Notes: generated from the sequence alone by a model not told the origin. Counted from the stretch's first letter, positions 34,186 to 43,968 are shown. The stretch is 64,000 nucleotides of DNA from Actinacidiphila acididurans (GCF_016918855.1 NZ_JADKYB010000029.1:54733-118732), one strand, 5' to 3'. Program-made: numbers and translations.

Positions 34186-35490
34186 ATGAGCCTCGCCGAC
34201 CAACCGCCGGCCGCGGTCCTGGTCTTCCAGACCCTGCTGGCGCACGGCCCACTGACCAGGGCCGAGATCGGACGCCGCACCGGCCTGTCGCCGGGTGCCG
34301 TCACCAAGGTCGCCACTCCCCTGCTCGCCGACGGCTGGATCACCGAACTCGGCCGCCCCGCGGTGGAACGCGCCAACGGCCGCCCCGCCACCCTGATCGC
34401 GGTGCGCGCCGAGCGCGCGCGGTTCGCCGGCGTGAAGGTGACCGGCGACGAACTCATCGGAGTCCTGGCCGACTTGACCGCCCAGCCGCTGGCCGCCCGG
34501 CGCGCGCCGCTGGGCTCGCGCGACGTCGGCACCGTGGTGCTGGCGATCGCCCGGCTGATCGACCAGCTGATCGCCGCGGCCGGGCCCGTCGCGGACGGCG
34601 GGGCGCCGCTGCAGGGCATCGGCGTCACCATCTCCGGCGACGTCGACGGGCAGACCGGCACCGTGCAGTATTCGCCGTTCCTGGACTGGCGGCGGGTGCC
34701 GCTGGCCCGGCTGGTGGAGTCCGCGACCGGCCTGCCGACGGTGATCGAGAACGACGTGCGCGCGCTGACGGTGGCCGAGCAGTGGTACGGCGCGGGCGTC
34801 GGCCTGTCGTCGTTCGCCCTGGTCACGGTCGGCGCCGGCATCGGGGCCGGGCTCTCCATCGGCGGCCGCGTGGTCTCCGGGGCGCACGGGGTGGCCGGCG
34901 AGGTCGGCCATCTGCCGGTGGGCGGCACCGACCGCACCTGCACCTGCGGCAACACCGGCTGCGTCGAGGCGGTGGCCTCCACCCACGCCATCACCGAGCA
35001 GGCCCGCCGGGCGGCCGGCGACCCGGAGCTGACCATGGCGGAGGCGGTACGGCTGGCGCACGCCGGCGACCCGGCGGTACGCGCGGTCTTCTCCCGGGCC
35101 GGCCACGCCATGGGCCTGGCCCTGGCCTCGGTCGCCAACCTCATCGGCCCCGAACGCATCATCATCTCCGGCGAGGGCGTGGCCTCCTACGACCTCTACG
35201 AGGACCAGATCCGGCAGACCTTTGCCGCCCACGCGTTCGGCGCCGCCGCCGACTGCGACCTGGTCGTCCGGCCGCTCCCGTTCGAGGAATGGGCCCGCGG
35301 CGGTGCGGCGGTGGCGGCCCAGCGCGTGTTCGCCCCGGCGAAGGCGGCGTCCGCCAGGTTCCCGGTGAAGCCGGCCTCCGGCAAGGCAACTCCGGTGAGG
35401 GCGACGGCCGGGAAGGCCGCGACCGCCGAGCCCGCTCCCGTAACTGCGGTCCCGGCCCAGGAACCACCCACCGAGCCGGCACCCGCGTAA
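34186..35490 (+). CDS. ROK-family transcriptional repressor
   Basis: A 434-residue regulator with an N-terminal winged helix (LTRAEIGRRTGLSPGAVTKV, about residues 25-45). A ROK sugar-kinase-like domain follows, with GIGVTISGDVD and a zinc-binding CTCGNTGCVE near residue 250. It is divergent from the alpha-galactosidase genes and probably represses them until a galactoside-derived ligand binds. The last 55 residues (Ala/Pro/Thr-rich) come from the first copy of a tandem repeat that continues past the stop codon. Confidence 0.9.
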   Translation: MSLADQPPAAVLVFQTLLAHGPLTRAEIGRRTGLSPGAVTKVATPLLADGWITELGRPAVERANGRPATLIAVRAERARFAGVKVTGDELIGVLADLTAQPLAARRAPLGSRDVGTVVLAIARLIDQLIAAAGPVADGGAPLQGIGVTISGDVDGQTGTVQYSPFLDWRRVPLARLVESATGLPTVIENDVRALTVAEQWYGAGVGLSSFALVTVGAGIGAGLSIGGRVVSGAHGVAGEVGHLPVGGTDRTCTCGNTGCVEAVASTHAITEQARRAAGDPELTMAEAVRLAHAGDPAVRAVFSRAGHAMGLALASVANLIGPERIIISGEGVASYDLYEDQIRQTFAAHAFGAAADCDLVVRPLPFEEWARGGAAVAAQRVFAPAKAASARFPVKPASGKATPVRATAGKAATAEPAPVTAVPAQEPPTEPAPA

Positions 35491-35905
35491 AGCCGCGGCC
35501 ACTGCGGTGAAGGCCGCGACCGCCGAGCCCGCTCCCGTAACTGCGGTCCCGGCCCAGGAACCACCCACCGAGCCGGCACCCGCGTAAAGCCGCGGCTACT
35601 GCGGTGAAGGGCACGACCGCCGCAGCCGCTCCCGTCACGACGATCCCGGCGCAGGAACCACCCACCGAGCCGGCACCCGCGTAAAGCCGCGGCTACTGCG
35701 GTGAAGGGCACGACCGCCGCAGCCGCTCCCGTCACGATGATCCCGGCGCCCGAACCGCCACCGAGCCGGCACCCGCGTAAGCCCACGCCACTGCGGCCGC
35801 CCTTCGTCCCTTGAGCCGTCGCGAAGAGCACAACCCACCAGGCCGCTCCCGTGACTGCGGTCCCGGCGCAGGAACCGGCCGCCGGGCCGGCACCCGCGTA
35901 AGCCC
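35413..35905. repeat. 97-bp tandem repeat array covering the ROK gene end
   Basis: Repeat starts are at 35413, 35510, 35607, 35704 and about 35824; the first four are spaced exactly 97 bases. Copies 1 and 2 are almost identical, and later ones diverge. Each copy includes the ROK stop context CCGGCACCCGCGTAA, so the gene end and its downstream bases were amplified together. The rest of the gap to 36284 shows no gene. Confidence 0.9.
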
Positions 35906-36284
35906 GTCACGAGTGGGTCCGTCCGCACCTCCGCGGTGGTGATGGGCCCGTCCGCGGTCATCGCCGCCGATGAACGATGCCTCGCGGCACCCTCCCGGCC
36001 ACCACCGCCCTTCGCCGCAGCGGCCGTTCGCGCCCGGGGCGTCCGAGCGGAGCCCCCGGCCGGTCCTGCTGCCGGCAGGCAGCCGGCCGCAGGACCGGAG
36101 ACAGCACACCTCAAGGCACCACGCCCCCCGCCCGCCCGCATTTCACCCGGCCGAAAACATGCCGCTGCGGCAGGGGTCGACGGACCGCCCAACCGCGCCT
36201 TGAATAGGGGGATCCCGTCCCTGCCGGGGGCGCGGCGGGCGCGCGAGAGCAGTGGCGAGGAACGACAACGGAGTCGTGACGGGC

Positions 36285-37538
36285 ATGGCAGAGCAGGGTG
36301 CGCTCCGGCAGCGGCGGACCGTGCTGGAGCACGAGTGGGCGCGCATGGTGCCGCAGCGGCGGGCCGGTGCGGGCGCCGAGGTGGCGGTACGCCACGAGAT
36401 CACCGAGTCCTGGGCGCGGTCGCTGGCCTCGGTGGACCCGGGGCTGGCCTGCGCCCCGCCGGGCGGCCCCGCGGCCGGCTGGGCCCGCTCCCCGCTGCGC
36501 GGCCCGGTCACCGAACTGGCCGACGAGATCCGCTGCATCACGGAGGACGCCGGGTTCGTGGCCGCGGTGACCGACGCGTCCGGGACCATCCTGTGGACCT
36601 GCGGCGGCACCCTGATGCGGCGCCGGGCCGAGCGGGTCAACTTCGCGCCGGGCGGCCGCTGGGACGAGCCGGCGATGGGCACGAACGCGCTCTCCCTGGC
36701 GCTGCGCACCGGCCGCCCGGCCACCGTGTTCTCCGCGGAGCACCTGGTGGCCGCGCTGCACGGCTGGGTCTGCTACTGCGCGCCGATCCACGCCCCCGAC
36801 GGCCGGGTGCTGGGCGTGCTGGACCTGTCCACCACCTGGGACCGCTCGCACCCACTGGCGCTGCCGACGGTACGCACCCTGACCTCGGCGATCGAGGCGC
36901 GGCTGCCGCGCGGCGCGACACCCGTACCCGCCGCACTCGCGGCTACGGCCCTGCCCGCGGCCCACGCGACGACCGCGGCCGTGTCCCTGACCTGCCTCGG
37001 GCCGGCCGCGCGGGCCCGGCGCGGCGGCACCGACCTGCACCTGCCGCCCCGTCAGGTGGAGATCCTGACCCTGCTGGCGCTGGAGCCCGACGGCTTCGCG
37101 CCCGAGCGGCTGCGCGACGCGCTCTACGGCGACCGGCCGGTGACCGCCTCCACCTTCAAGGCCGAGGTCTCGCACCTGCGGCGGGCCCTCGGCGGCGCGC
37201 TGACCACCCGCCGGTACGCGCTGGCGGTGCCGCTGACCTGCGACGCCGCCGAGGTGCTGCGCGCCCTGGAACGCGGTGACACGACGGCCGCGGTCGAGCG
37301 CTACCGCGGCCCGCTGCTGCCGCTGTCCGAGGCACCGGGCGTCCGGGCCTGGCGGCAGCACCTGGAGGTCGGGGTGCGCGAGGCGGTGCTCGCCTCCGCC
37401 CGCCCCGAGCACGCGCTGCGCTACGGCGCGCGGGCCCCGTACGACAGCGCCGTTCACGAACACGCGCTGCGCCTGCTCGGCCCGGCCGACCCCCGCCGGG
37501 GCATCGCCGGCAGCAGGCTGCGGGCCTCCCGGAGCTGA
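36285..37538 (+). CDS. GAF-domain regulator of aldehyde dehydrogenase
   Basis: A regulator of about 417 residues from ATG 36285 (GTG 36252 is an alternative). A GAF domain lies in about residues 60-205 (FVAAVTDASGTILWTCGG, GRWDEPAMGTNALSLALRTG, LGVLDLSTTW), as in AcoR-type sensors. The C-terminal part (PPRQVEILTLLALEPDGFAP and TFKAEVSHLRRALGG) is a winged-helix type like OmpR/SARP, not the Fis helix of AcoR. It sits 126 bp before the aldehyde dehydrogenase gene and probably controls it. Confidence 0.82.
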   Translation: MAEQGALRQRRTVLEHEWARMVPQRRAGAGAEVAVRHEITESWARSLASVDPGLACAPPGGPAAGWARSPLRGPVTELADEIRCITEDAGFVAAVTDASGTILWTCGGTLMRRRAERVNFAPGGRWDEPAMGTNALSLALRTGRPATVFSAEHLVAALHGWVCYCAPIHAPDGRVLGVLDLSTTWDRSHPLALPTVRTLTSAIEARLPRGATPVPAALAATALPAAHATTAAVSLTCLGPAARARRGGTDLHLPPRQVEILTLLALEPDGFAPERLRDALYGDRPVTASTFKAEVSHLRRALGGALTTRRYALAVPLTCDAAEVLRALERGDTTAAVERYRGPLLPLSEAPGVRAWRQHLEVGVREAVLASARPEHALRYGARAPYDSAVHEHALRLLGPADPRRGIAGSRLRASRS

Positions 37539-37664
37539 CCGGGGCCCGGCCGGCACCCGGAGCCGCGCCCGTACACCAACCTTTCGCCAACCTCGCGCGA
37601 CCACAGTGGAAAGCGCGGATGTCCGCCGCCGTTCCGTCACCTCCCCTTTTCAGGAGCCGCCGTC

Positions 37665-39182
37665 ATGGTCTACGCGCAGCCCGGAACCGAGGGCAGCCTC
37701 GTCAGCTTCGCCCGGCGTTACGACAACTTCATCGGTGGGGAATGGGTCGCGCCCGCCGAGGGCCGCTACTTCGAGAACCCCTCCCCGGTGACCGGCGAGA
37801 CCTTCTGCGAGGTCGCCCGGTCCACCGCCCCCGACATCGAGCGCGCCCTGGACGCGGCCCACGCGGCGGCCGGGGCCTGGGGCCGTACCTCGACCACCCA
37901 GCGGGCGGTGCTGCTCAACAAGATCGCCGACCGGCTGGAGGAGCACCTGGAGATGCTCGCCGTGGCCGAGACCTGGGACAACGGCAAGCCGGTGCGCGAG
38001 ACGCTGGCCGCCGACCTGCCGCTGGCGATCGACCACTTCCGCTACTTCGCCGGCGCGATCCGGGCCCAGGAGGGCAGCATCGCGGAGATCGACGCGGACA
38101 CGGTGGCGTACCACTACCACGAGCCGCTGGGCGTGGTCGGGCAGATCATCCCGTGGAACTTCCCGATCCTGATGGCGACCTGGAAGCTGGCGCCCGCGCT
38201 GGCCGCCGGCAACTGCGTGGTGCTCAAGCCCGCCGAGCAGACCCCGGCCAGCATCCTGCTGGTGATGGACCTGATCGCGGACCTGCTGCCGCCGGGCGTG
38301 GTCAACGTGGTCAACGGCTTCGGCGTGGAGGCCGGCAAGCCGCTGGCGTCCAGCCCGCGGGTGGCGAAGGTGGCGTTCACCGGGGAGACCACCACCGGGC
38401 GGCTGATCATGCAGTACGCCAGCGAGAACATCATCCCGGTCACCCTGGAACTGGGCGGCAAGAGCCCTAACATCTTCCTGCCGGACGTGATGGCGGCCGA
38501 CGACGACTTCCTGGACAAGGCGGTCGAGGGCTTCGTGATGTTCGCCCTCAACCAGGGCGAGGTGTGCACCTGCCCGTCCCGGGCACTGATCCACTCCGGG
38601 ATCTACGACGAGTTCATGGCCCGCTGCATCGCCCGCACCGAGGCGATCACCGGCGGCGACCCGCTGGACCCGGCCACCATGATCGGCGCGCAGGCCAGCA
38701 ACGACCAGTACGAGAAGATCCTGTCCTACCTCGACATCGGCCGCCAGGAGGGCGCCCGGGTGCTGACCGGCGGGGCGACCCGTACGGTCAAGGGCCTGGA
38801 GGGCGGCTACTACATCGAGCCGACCATCTTCCACGGCACCAACGACATGCGGATCTTCCAGGAGGAGATCTTCGGCCCGGTGGTGTCGGTGACCACCTTC
38901 GACTCGGCGGACGAGGCGCTGAAGATCGCCAACGACACGCTGTACGGACTCGGCGCCGGCCTGTGGACCCGCGACGGCACGGCCGCGTACCGGATGGGCC
39001 GCGAGATCAAGGCCGGCCGGGTGTGGACCAACTGCTACCACGCCTATCCCGCGCACGCCGCCTTCGGCGGCTACAAGCAGTCCGGCATCGGGCGGGAGAA
39101 CCACAAGATGATGCTGGAGCACTACCAGCAGACCAAGAATCTTCTCGTGTCGTATTCCCCGAAGAAGCTAGGCTTCTTCTAG
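37665..39182 (+). CDS. NAD-dependent aldehyde dehydrogenase (ExaC/AldB type)
   Basis: A 505-residue enzyme with all family landmarks: IIPWNFPILMATWKLAPAL, the general base Glu in LELGGKSPN, and Cys301 in NQGEVCTCPSR. The vicinal Cys303 is typical of acetaldehyde dehydrogenases of the ExaC/AcoD group. It oxidises short-chain aldehydes to acids. ATG 37665 follows AGGAG. A GAF sensor gene is directly upstream and a strong hairpin follows. Confidence 0.93.
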   Translation: MVYAQPGTEGSLVSFARRYDNFIGGEWVAPAEGRYFENPSPVTGETFCEVARSTAPDIERALDAAHAAAGAWGRTSTTQRAVLLNKIADRLEEHLEMLAVAETWDNGKPVRETLAADLPLAIDHFRYFAGAIRAQEGSIAEIDADTVAYHYHEPLGVVGQIIPWNFPILMATWKLAPALAAGNCVVLKPAEQTPASILLVMDLIADLLPPGVVNVVNGFGVEAGKPLASSPRVAKVAFTGETTTGRLIMQYASENIIPVTLELGGKSPNIFLPDVMAADDDFLDKAVEGFVMFALNQGEVCTCPSRALIHSGIYDEFMARCIARTEAITGGDPLDPATMIGAQASNDQYEKILSYLDIGRQEGARVLTGGATRTVKGLEGGYYIEPTIFHGTNDMRIFQEEIFGPVVSVTTFDSADEALKIANDTLYGLGAGLWTRDGTAAYRMGREIKAGRVWTNCYHAYPAHAAFGGYKQSGIGRENHKMMLEHYQQTKNLLVSYSPKKLGFF

Positions 39183-39190
39183 GCATCCCT

Positions 39191-39235
39191 GAAGGTGCCT
39201 CTGACCTGGCCCGATACCAGGCCGGAGGCACCTTC
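39191..39235. terminator. Strong bidirectional terminator
   Basis: GAAGGTGCCTC (39191-39201) pairs with GAGGCACCTTC (39225-39235). Inner CCTGG/CCAGG pairing flanks CCCGATA. It separates the aldehyde dehydrogenase and antiporter genes and marks the left border of the peptide cluster. Confidence 0.8.
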
Positions 39236-39268
39236 ACGGAACTCACCGACCCAATCTCCCGTGGAATC

Positions 39269-40564
39269 TCAGCGGTGGAGGCCCGTGGTCGAGACCACCG
39301 CGGTCCGAGTGCCGTCGGCGGCGATCTCGATGGCAGCGCCCGGGGTACGGATCGGGTAGAGCGCCTGCAGCAGCGGTCCGGCCAGCGCGGTGGTGACCAG
39401 GGCCATCACGACCATGGACGAGTAGAGCTGTCCGTCCAGGACGCCGAGTTGCAGGCCGACCGTGAGGATGATCAGCTCGGTCAGGCCCCGGGTGTTCATG
39501 AGCACGGCCAGGGCGGTCGCGGCTCGGGTGCCCATGCCGGCGAGCCGGGCGCTGAGATAGGCACCGAGGAACTTGCCGCCGACCGCCACCGCCAGGATCA
39601 GGCCCAGGTCGACGAAGTCCCTGCCGTTCATGCCGGACAGGTTCACCTTGAGACCGGCCACGACGAAGTAGATCGGCAGCAGCATGATGCCGGTCAGATC
39701 GGAGATCTGGCCGACGATCCCCTCGCTGAGATCCTCGGTCCGCGCCGTCCGGGCGATGCCGCGGGGCATGACGGCACCGAACAGGAAGGCACCGAAGATG
39801 AAATGCAGCCCGATCCACTCGGTGAACGCGGCGGACAGCAGGAGGCCGACGAGCGTGACGACCAGCGGGACCGGCTGCCGGGAGCCGAGGACGCGAGGCG
39901 ACGACATCAGGCGCTTGAGGCCCGGCCGTACGACGGCGACCATGAGCGCCAGGTACGGGATGAAGAGCAGCAGCAGCCACTGGGATCCGGTCGCGGCCCC
40001 GCAGATGGCCACCACCACGGCGAGCAGGGTCCAGGCGAGGACGTCGTCGATCGCGGCGCAGGCCAGCGCGATGTTGCCGAGCCAGGTACGGCTCATGCCG
40101 CGGTCGACCAGGATCCGGGCCAGCACCGGAAAGGCGGTCACCGACATGGCCGCGCCCATGAACAGGACGAAGCTGGTCTTGTTGCCGGTCGGGTGGCCGG
40201 AGAACAGGTACAGGGCCAGCAGGCTGCCCAGAGCGAACGGGAGGGCGATCGAGCCGGAGGCGACCGTCCCGGCCACGACCTTGCGCCCGTTGAGCAGTGT
40301 GGCGTCCAGTTCGGCGCCGACGGTGAACATGAACAGGGCCACGCCGATGTCGGCCAGCGCGGTCAGGAACGGGCGGGTGTCCGCCGGGAACAGGGCGTTC
40401 GCGACGGCACCGTGGAAGAGGGTGGGTCCGAGAAGGACGCCGAGCAGTACCTCGCCGATGACCGGCGGTTGCCGGAACCGGCGGGCCAGCGCGCCGGCCC
40501 CGAAGGCGAGCAGCGCGATGGCCCCCAGGGCGAGCAGCAGGCCGGATGTCTGTTGAGTGGTCAT
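39269..40564 (-). CDS. Cation/proton antiporter (CPA2 family) of the peptide cluster
   Basis: A 431-residue membrane protein with about 12 helices and the CPA2 fold: RRFRQPPVIGEVLLGVLLGP, SVTAFPVLARIL and ACAAIDDVLAWTLLA with paired Asp. Such antiporters recur in glycopeptide-type clusters (for example balhimycin), possibly in export or pH balance. Its ATG overlaps the hmo stop (ATGA at 40561-40564), so it is translated with the amino acid genes. It ends the leftward operon. Confidence 0.88.
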   Translation of the reverse strand: MTTQQTSGLLLALGAIALLAFGAGALARRFRQPPVIGEVLLGVLLGPTLFHGAVANALFPADTRPFLTALADIGVALFMFTVGAELDATLLNGRKVVAGTVASGSIALPFALGSLLALYLFSGHPTGNKTSFVLFMGAAMSVTAFPVLARILVDRGMSRTWLGNIALACAAIDDVLAWTLLAVVVAICGAATGSQWLLLLFIPYLALMVAVVRPGLKRLMSSPRVLGSRQPVPLVVTLVGLLLSAAFTEWIGLHFIFGAFLFGAVMPRGIARTARTEDLSEGIVGQISDLTGIMLLPIYFVVAGLKVNLSGMNGRDFVDLGLILAVAVGGKFLGAYLSARLAGMGTRAATALAVLMNTRGLTELIILTVGLQLGVLDGQLYSSMVVMALVTTALAGPLLQALYPIRTPGAAIEIAADGTRTAVVSTTGLHR

Positions 40565-41667
40565 GACAGAGGCACCTCACGCACGGCCTCGGGGCCCACG
40601 TTCGCGACGGAAGGACGACCGGCCAGCATCATCACTTCCCGCAGTTCGTCGCCGAGCATCCTCAGGACGGCGGCGACCCCGTCCGCACCCGCCGCCGTCA
40701 GGCCCCACAGGGCCGGGCGGCCGATCAGCACGGCGTCCGCGCCCAGGGCCAGCGCCTTGAAGACATCGGCTCCCCGCCGGATGCCGCCGTCGACGAGAAC
40801 CTGGCAGCGACCCCGTACGGCGGCGGCGATCTCGGGCAGCGCCCGGATGCTGGGGACGGCCCCGTCGAGCTGGCGGCCGCCGTGGTTGGACACGACGATC
40901 GCCTCCACCCCGTGCTCCACCGCGAGTTCGGCGTCGGCGGCCGTCAGGATTCCCTTGAGCACCAGCGGCAGGCCGGTACGGGCCCGGATCCAGGCCAGGT
41001 CCGGCCATGCCAGCGACGGATCGAACTGCTGGGCGGAATGCCGTTCGATCGCCGAGGTGTCACCGGCGTGGGCGTGTGAGGCGGCCATCACCGACGGGCT
41101 CACGTTCACCGCCCGGACGTCGCCGGGCAGGGTGAAGCCCGAGCGCCGGTCGCGCAGCCGCACCGCTACCCGCGGGGTGTCCACGGTCAGTACCAGGGCC
41201 TCGAAGCCGCTGTCCTCGGCCCGGCGCATCAGTGTCGCCAGCTCCTCGCGCCGGTGCAGCCAGTAGAGCTGCAGCCAGAGCGGGCCGGTGGCCGCCGCCG
41301 CGATCTCCTCGACGGTGCGGCTCGCGAAGATGCTGACCACGAGCAGGGCCCCCGCCACGCCGGCGGCCCGGGCGGTCGCCACCTCGCCCTCCGGGTGGAG
41401 CAGGCGGTGATACGCCATCGGCGCGATGCCGACCGGCAGCGCCAGCTCACGGCCGAGCAGCGTGCAGCCCGGGTCGGTGGCCGAGACGTCGACCAGGACG
41501 CGGGGAAGCAGCTCGTACGCGTCGAGAACGGCACGGTTGGAGGTCAGCGTCGCCTCGGTCCCGCTGCCGCCGCTGAGGTAGTCCCAGATCGGCGCGGGCA
41601 GCCGGTCGCGGGCCGCCGCCTCGAGGTCCTCCACGCGCTGGGGTGCCGGGTCCATCGGGTCAGCCAT
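40561..41667 (-). CDS. hmo: 4-hydroxymandelate oxidase
   Basis: A 368-residue FMN alpha-hydroxy acid oxidase. It has LPVGIAPMAYHRLLHPEGE, the FMN/substrate Lys in LPLVLKGILTAADAE, the active His and Arg in VVSNHGGRQLDG, and VDGGIRRGADVFKALALGA. It turns 4-hydroxymandelate into 4-hydroxyphenylglyoxylate, second step of Hpg synthesis. Start ATG 41667 overlaps the hmaS stop by 8 bases. Confidence 0.93.
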   Translation of the reverse strand: MADPMDPAPQRVEDLEAAARDRLPAPIWDYLSGGSGTEATLTSNRAVLDAYELLPRVLVDVSATDPGCTLLGRELALPVGIAPMAYHRLLHPEGEVATARAAGVAGALLVVSIFASRTVEEIAAAATGPLWLQLYWLHRREELATLMRRAEDSGFEALVLTVDTPRVAVRLRDRRSGFTLPGDVRAVNVSPSVMAASHAHAGDTSAIERHSAQQFDPSLAWPDLAWIRARTGLPLVLKGILTAADAELAVEHGVEAIVVSNHGGRQLDGAVPSIRALPEIAAAVRGRCQVLVDGGIRRGADVFKALALGADAVLIGRPALWGLTAAGADGVAAVLRMLGDELREVMMLAGRPSVANVGPEAVREVPLS

Positions 41668-42691
41668 TCCGGGCCCGTTCCAGCTCCACGGCCGAGTAGA
41701 GCGCGTGGATGTTGCCGCTGCCGAAGGTCTGGGCGCCCAGCCGCTCGACGACCTCGAAGAACAGGGTGCCCCGCGGGTGCACGCTGCGGGCGAAGATCTG
41801 CAGCAGCTGCCCGTTGTGGTCCTGGTCGACCAGGATGTTGAGCCCCCGCAGGTCCTCGACCGAGTAGCGCCGCAGCTCGAGCCGGTCGGGAACCTGGTCG
41901 TAGTAGGCAGCGGGGGTGGACAGGAACTCCACTCCCCGCTCGCTGAGGCGGGCGACCTCGGCCACGATACCGTCGGTGGCGAACGCGACGTGCTGCACCC
42001 CGGCGCCGTCGTGGTCCTTGAGGAACTGGTCGATCTGCCCGGGATCGCGGGTCAGGTCGGGTTCGAGGACGGTCAGCGTGACCAGCTTGGAGCGGCTGCG
42101 CACCACGATGGAGTTCATCGCCTGCCGGCCGACGACGATGTGCTCGGTGAAGACGGCTTCGAAGTCCAGGACGTCGACGTAGAACTCGGTGGTGGGCTCC
42201 AGCCGGCCCGGCTCCACGCACACCGCGAAGTGGTCGATGGTGTGCAGCCCCTCGCCGGCGGGGGCGGCCGGGCGCGGGTCGCCGGGCCGCTCGACGAACG
42301 TGTGCAGGACGTCACCGAAGGCGATGATCGAGGCGGTGACGTCGCCGTCCGCGCCGTCACGGGGTGTCCGGACCGGCTGCGCGCCCCGGCGTACGGCCTC
42401 GGCGAAGGCCTGCCGCGCGTCCGGCACACCGAGCGCGATGTCGTAGACGCCCTCGCCGTGCTGTTCCAGGTAGGCCGCGGCGGGGTGGTCCAGGCCCTCC
42501 GCCTCGGTCAGGCGCAGCGTGAACCGCGCCGACCCGATATCCGTCGAGCGCGAGCCGGTGCCGTCGTCGTCCGGTGCGGCCGGCCGCAGCACGGCGAACC
42601 CGTACCGCGTGGTCCACCACTCAGCCGCCGCGACGAGGTCGGTGACCGCGATGCCGACGTGGTCGATCGTCAGGTCGTCGAAGACTCCCAT
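41660..42691 (-). CDS. hmaS: 4-hydroxymandelate synthase
   Basis: A 343-residue non-haem iron dioxygenase of the HPPD/HmaS family. Iron ligands are the His of TIDHFAVCVE (about 153), the His of VQHVAFATDG (about 233) and the Glu of TLFFEVVERLG (about 311). It converts 4-hydroxyphenylpyruvate to 4-hydroxymandelate. Assignment as HmaS rather than HPPD rests on operon partners hmo, dpgA-D and hpgT. ATG 42691 follows GAGGAGG. Confidence 0.92.
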   Translation of the reverse strand: MGVFDDLTIDHVGIAVTDLVAAAEWWTTRYGFAVLRPAAPDDDGTGSRSTDIGSARFTLRLTEAEGLDHPAAAYLEQHGEGVYDIALGVPDARQAFAEAVRRGAQPVRTPRDGADGDVTASIIAFGDVLHTFVERPGDPRPAAPAGEGLHTIDHFAVCVEPGRLEPTTEFYVDVLDFEAVFTEHIVVGRQAMNSIVVRSRSKLVTLTVLEPDLTRDPGQIDQFLKDHDGAGVQHVAFATDGIVAEVARLSERGVEFLSTPAAYYDQVPDRLELRRYSVEDLRGLNILVDQDHNGQLLQIFARSVHPRGTLFFEVVERLGAQTFGSGNIHALYSAVELERARNG

Positions 42692-42744
42692 CGTGCCTCC
42701 TCGAGTGTGATTGCCTCACCGATTCACCGCGGCCGGGGCGGCCT

Positions 42745-43857
42745 TCAGAAGCGGACCAGGGCGGTCTCGATGGTCGGGCCGGGGCCCATCGCCATGAGGA
42801 CGCCGTAGTCGCCCGGCGAGCAGACCCCTTCGCTCCGGAGCCGTTCGTAGGTGAACAGGAACGAGCCGCTGGAGAGGTTGCCGTAGTCGCGCAGCGTGGC
42901 CACGCTGTGGCGTACGTCGTGCCGGGTCAGCCCGAGGCCGACGCGGACGGAGTCGATGACCTTCTTGCCGCCGGAGTGCACGACCCAGTGTTTGATGTCG
43001 CTGCGGTCGACCAGGGCACCGGCCAGCAACCGGCGTACCAGGCCGTCCACGTTGGCCCCGATGATGTACGGGATGTCCGGACTCAGGAAGAAGCTGTACT
43101 TCCCCTGCTCGTCGTCCCAGTCGAAGCGCATCGTGTCGGAGAACTCCGGCAGCACCTGACCGGCGAAGGCGAGCACCTCGGGGCCGCCGGTCGCCAGTGG
43201 CGGCGAGACGCCGGTCTGGATGGCCACGGCCGCCGCGCCGTCGCCGAACAGGCTGTTCACCACGGCGGTCCGCATCGTGTCGTCGAACACGTAGATGGCC
43301 GAGCAGACCTCCACGCAGACCATCACGGCGAGCGCTCCGGGGTTGCCCGCGCTCCAGCCGGCCACGGCCTTCAGCGCGCTCACCCCGGCGTTGCAGCCCA
43401 TGCCGACCACGTCCAGGCGGCCCACCTCGCCGCCGAGGCCCAACTCGGCGATGAGCAGGGCGCTCAGTCCCGGCGAGAGCAGGCCGGTGGTCGTCACGCA
43501 GCACAGGTAGTCGATGTCGGACAGGTCCCGGCCCGCATCGGCGAGGCATGCGCGGACGGCCTGTGAACCCATCCGGACCGCCATCGTCGCGTGCTTGCGC
43601 AGCAGTTCGCCCTGGGTCTCGTGCACCGGGCGCCCGTCGGGGCCGATGGCCGGCAGCGTGAGGTGGCGAGTCTCGATAGCGCTGTTGTGGAACAGCAGCC
43701 GCACCCGCCGGTCCGTCACGCCGAAGTAGTCGAGGACCTCCGCCTGGGTATAGCTGTCCGGCGACACAGCCGTACCCAGACCGGTCATCACCGGCGACTG
43801 CCGCACCGCCGGGCCGCCGCGCGTGACGGCCGACTCCGCAGTCCGCGTAGCGTCCAT
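42745..43857 (-). CDS. dpgA: 3,5-dihydroxyphenylacetyl-CoA synthase (type III PKS)
   Basis: A protein of about 370 residues of the type III polyketide synthase family, dedicated DpgA branch. The nucleophile lies in VGMGCNAGVSALK (about Cys154). The His/Asn pair is in HWVVHSGGKKVID and LRDYGNLSSGS. It condenses four malonyl-CoA into the Dpg carbon skeleton. ATG 43857 is used; ATG 43869 is in frame but its AGAGG lies directly against it. A CACCGTTACG element lies about 95 bases upstream. Confidence 0.94.
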   Translation of the reverse strand: MDATRTAESAVTRGGPAVRQSPVMTGLGTAVSPDSYTQAEVLDYFGVTDRRVRLLFHNSAIETRHLTLPAIGPDGRPVHETQGELLRKHATMAVRMGSQAVRACLADAGRDLSDIDYLCCVTTTGLLSPGLSALLIAELGLGGEVGRLDVVGMGCNAGVSALKAVAGWSAGNPGALAVMVCVEVCSAIYVFDDTMRTAVVNSLFGDGAAAVAIQTGVSPPLATGGPEVLAFAGQVLPEFSDTMRFDWDDEQGKYSFFLSPDIPYIIGANVDGLVRRLLAGALVDRSDIKHWVVHSGGKKVIDSVRVGLGLTRHDVRHSVATLRDYGNLSSGSFLFTYERLRSEGVCSPGDYGVLMAMGPGPTIETALVRF

Positions 43858-43951
43858 ACGACCATCCATCCTCTGCCGTGTCCCGCGGCGTCGCCGTGCG
43901 GCGGCCACAGAACCATCCTTTGGCGATTCGGAAACAACCGGTTCAGCGCTG

Positions 43952-43968
43952 CCCACCGTTACGCCGGG
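43952..43968. promoter_or_regulatory. CACCGTTACG motif before dpgA
   Basis: CCCACCGTTACGCCGGG stands in the gap between the NRPS and dpgA. Similar cores occur before the methyltransferase, dpgD and in the dpgB/hpgT inverted repeat. A shared regulator site is inferred. Confidence 0.4.

Noticed and set aside
35413..35905. Possible CRISPR array
   Set aside because: The 97-base units are contiguous, with no unique spacers between short repeats.
35635..36192. Minus-strand frames with repeated LRGCRLGG and FTRVPARW segments
   Set aside because: They arise from the 97-bp DNA repeat read in successive frames and show no gene features.
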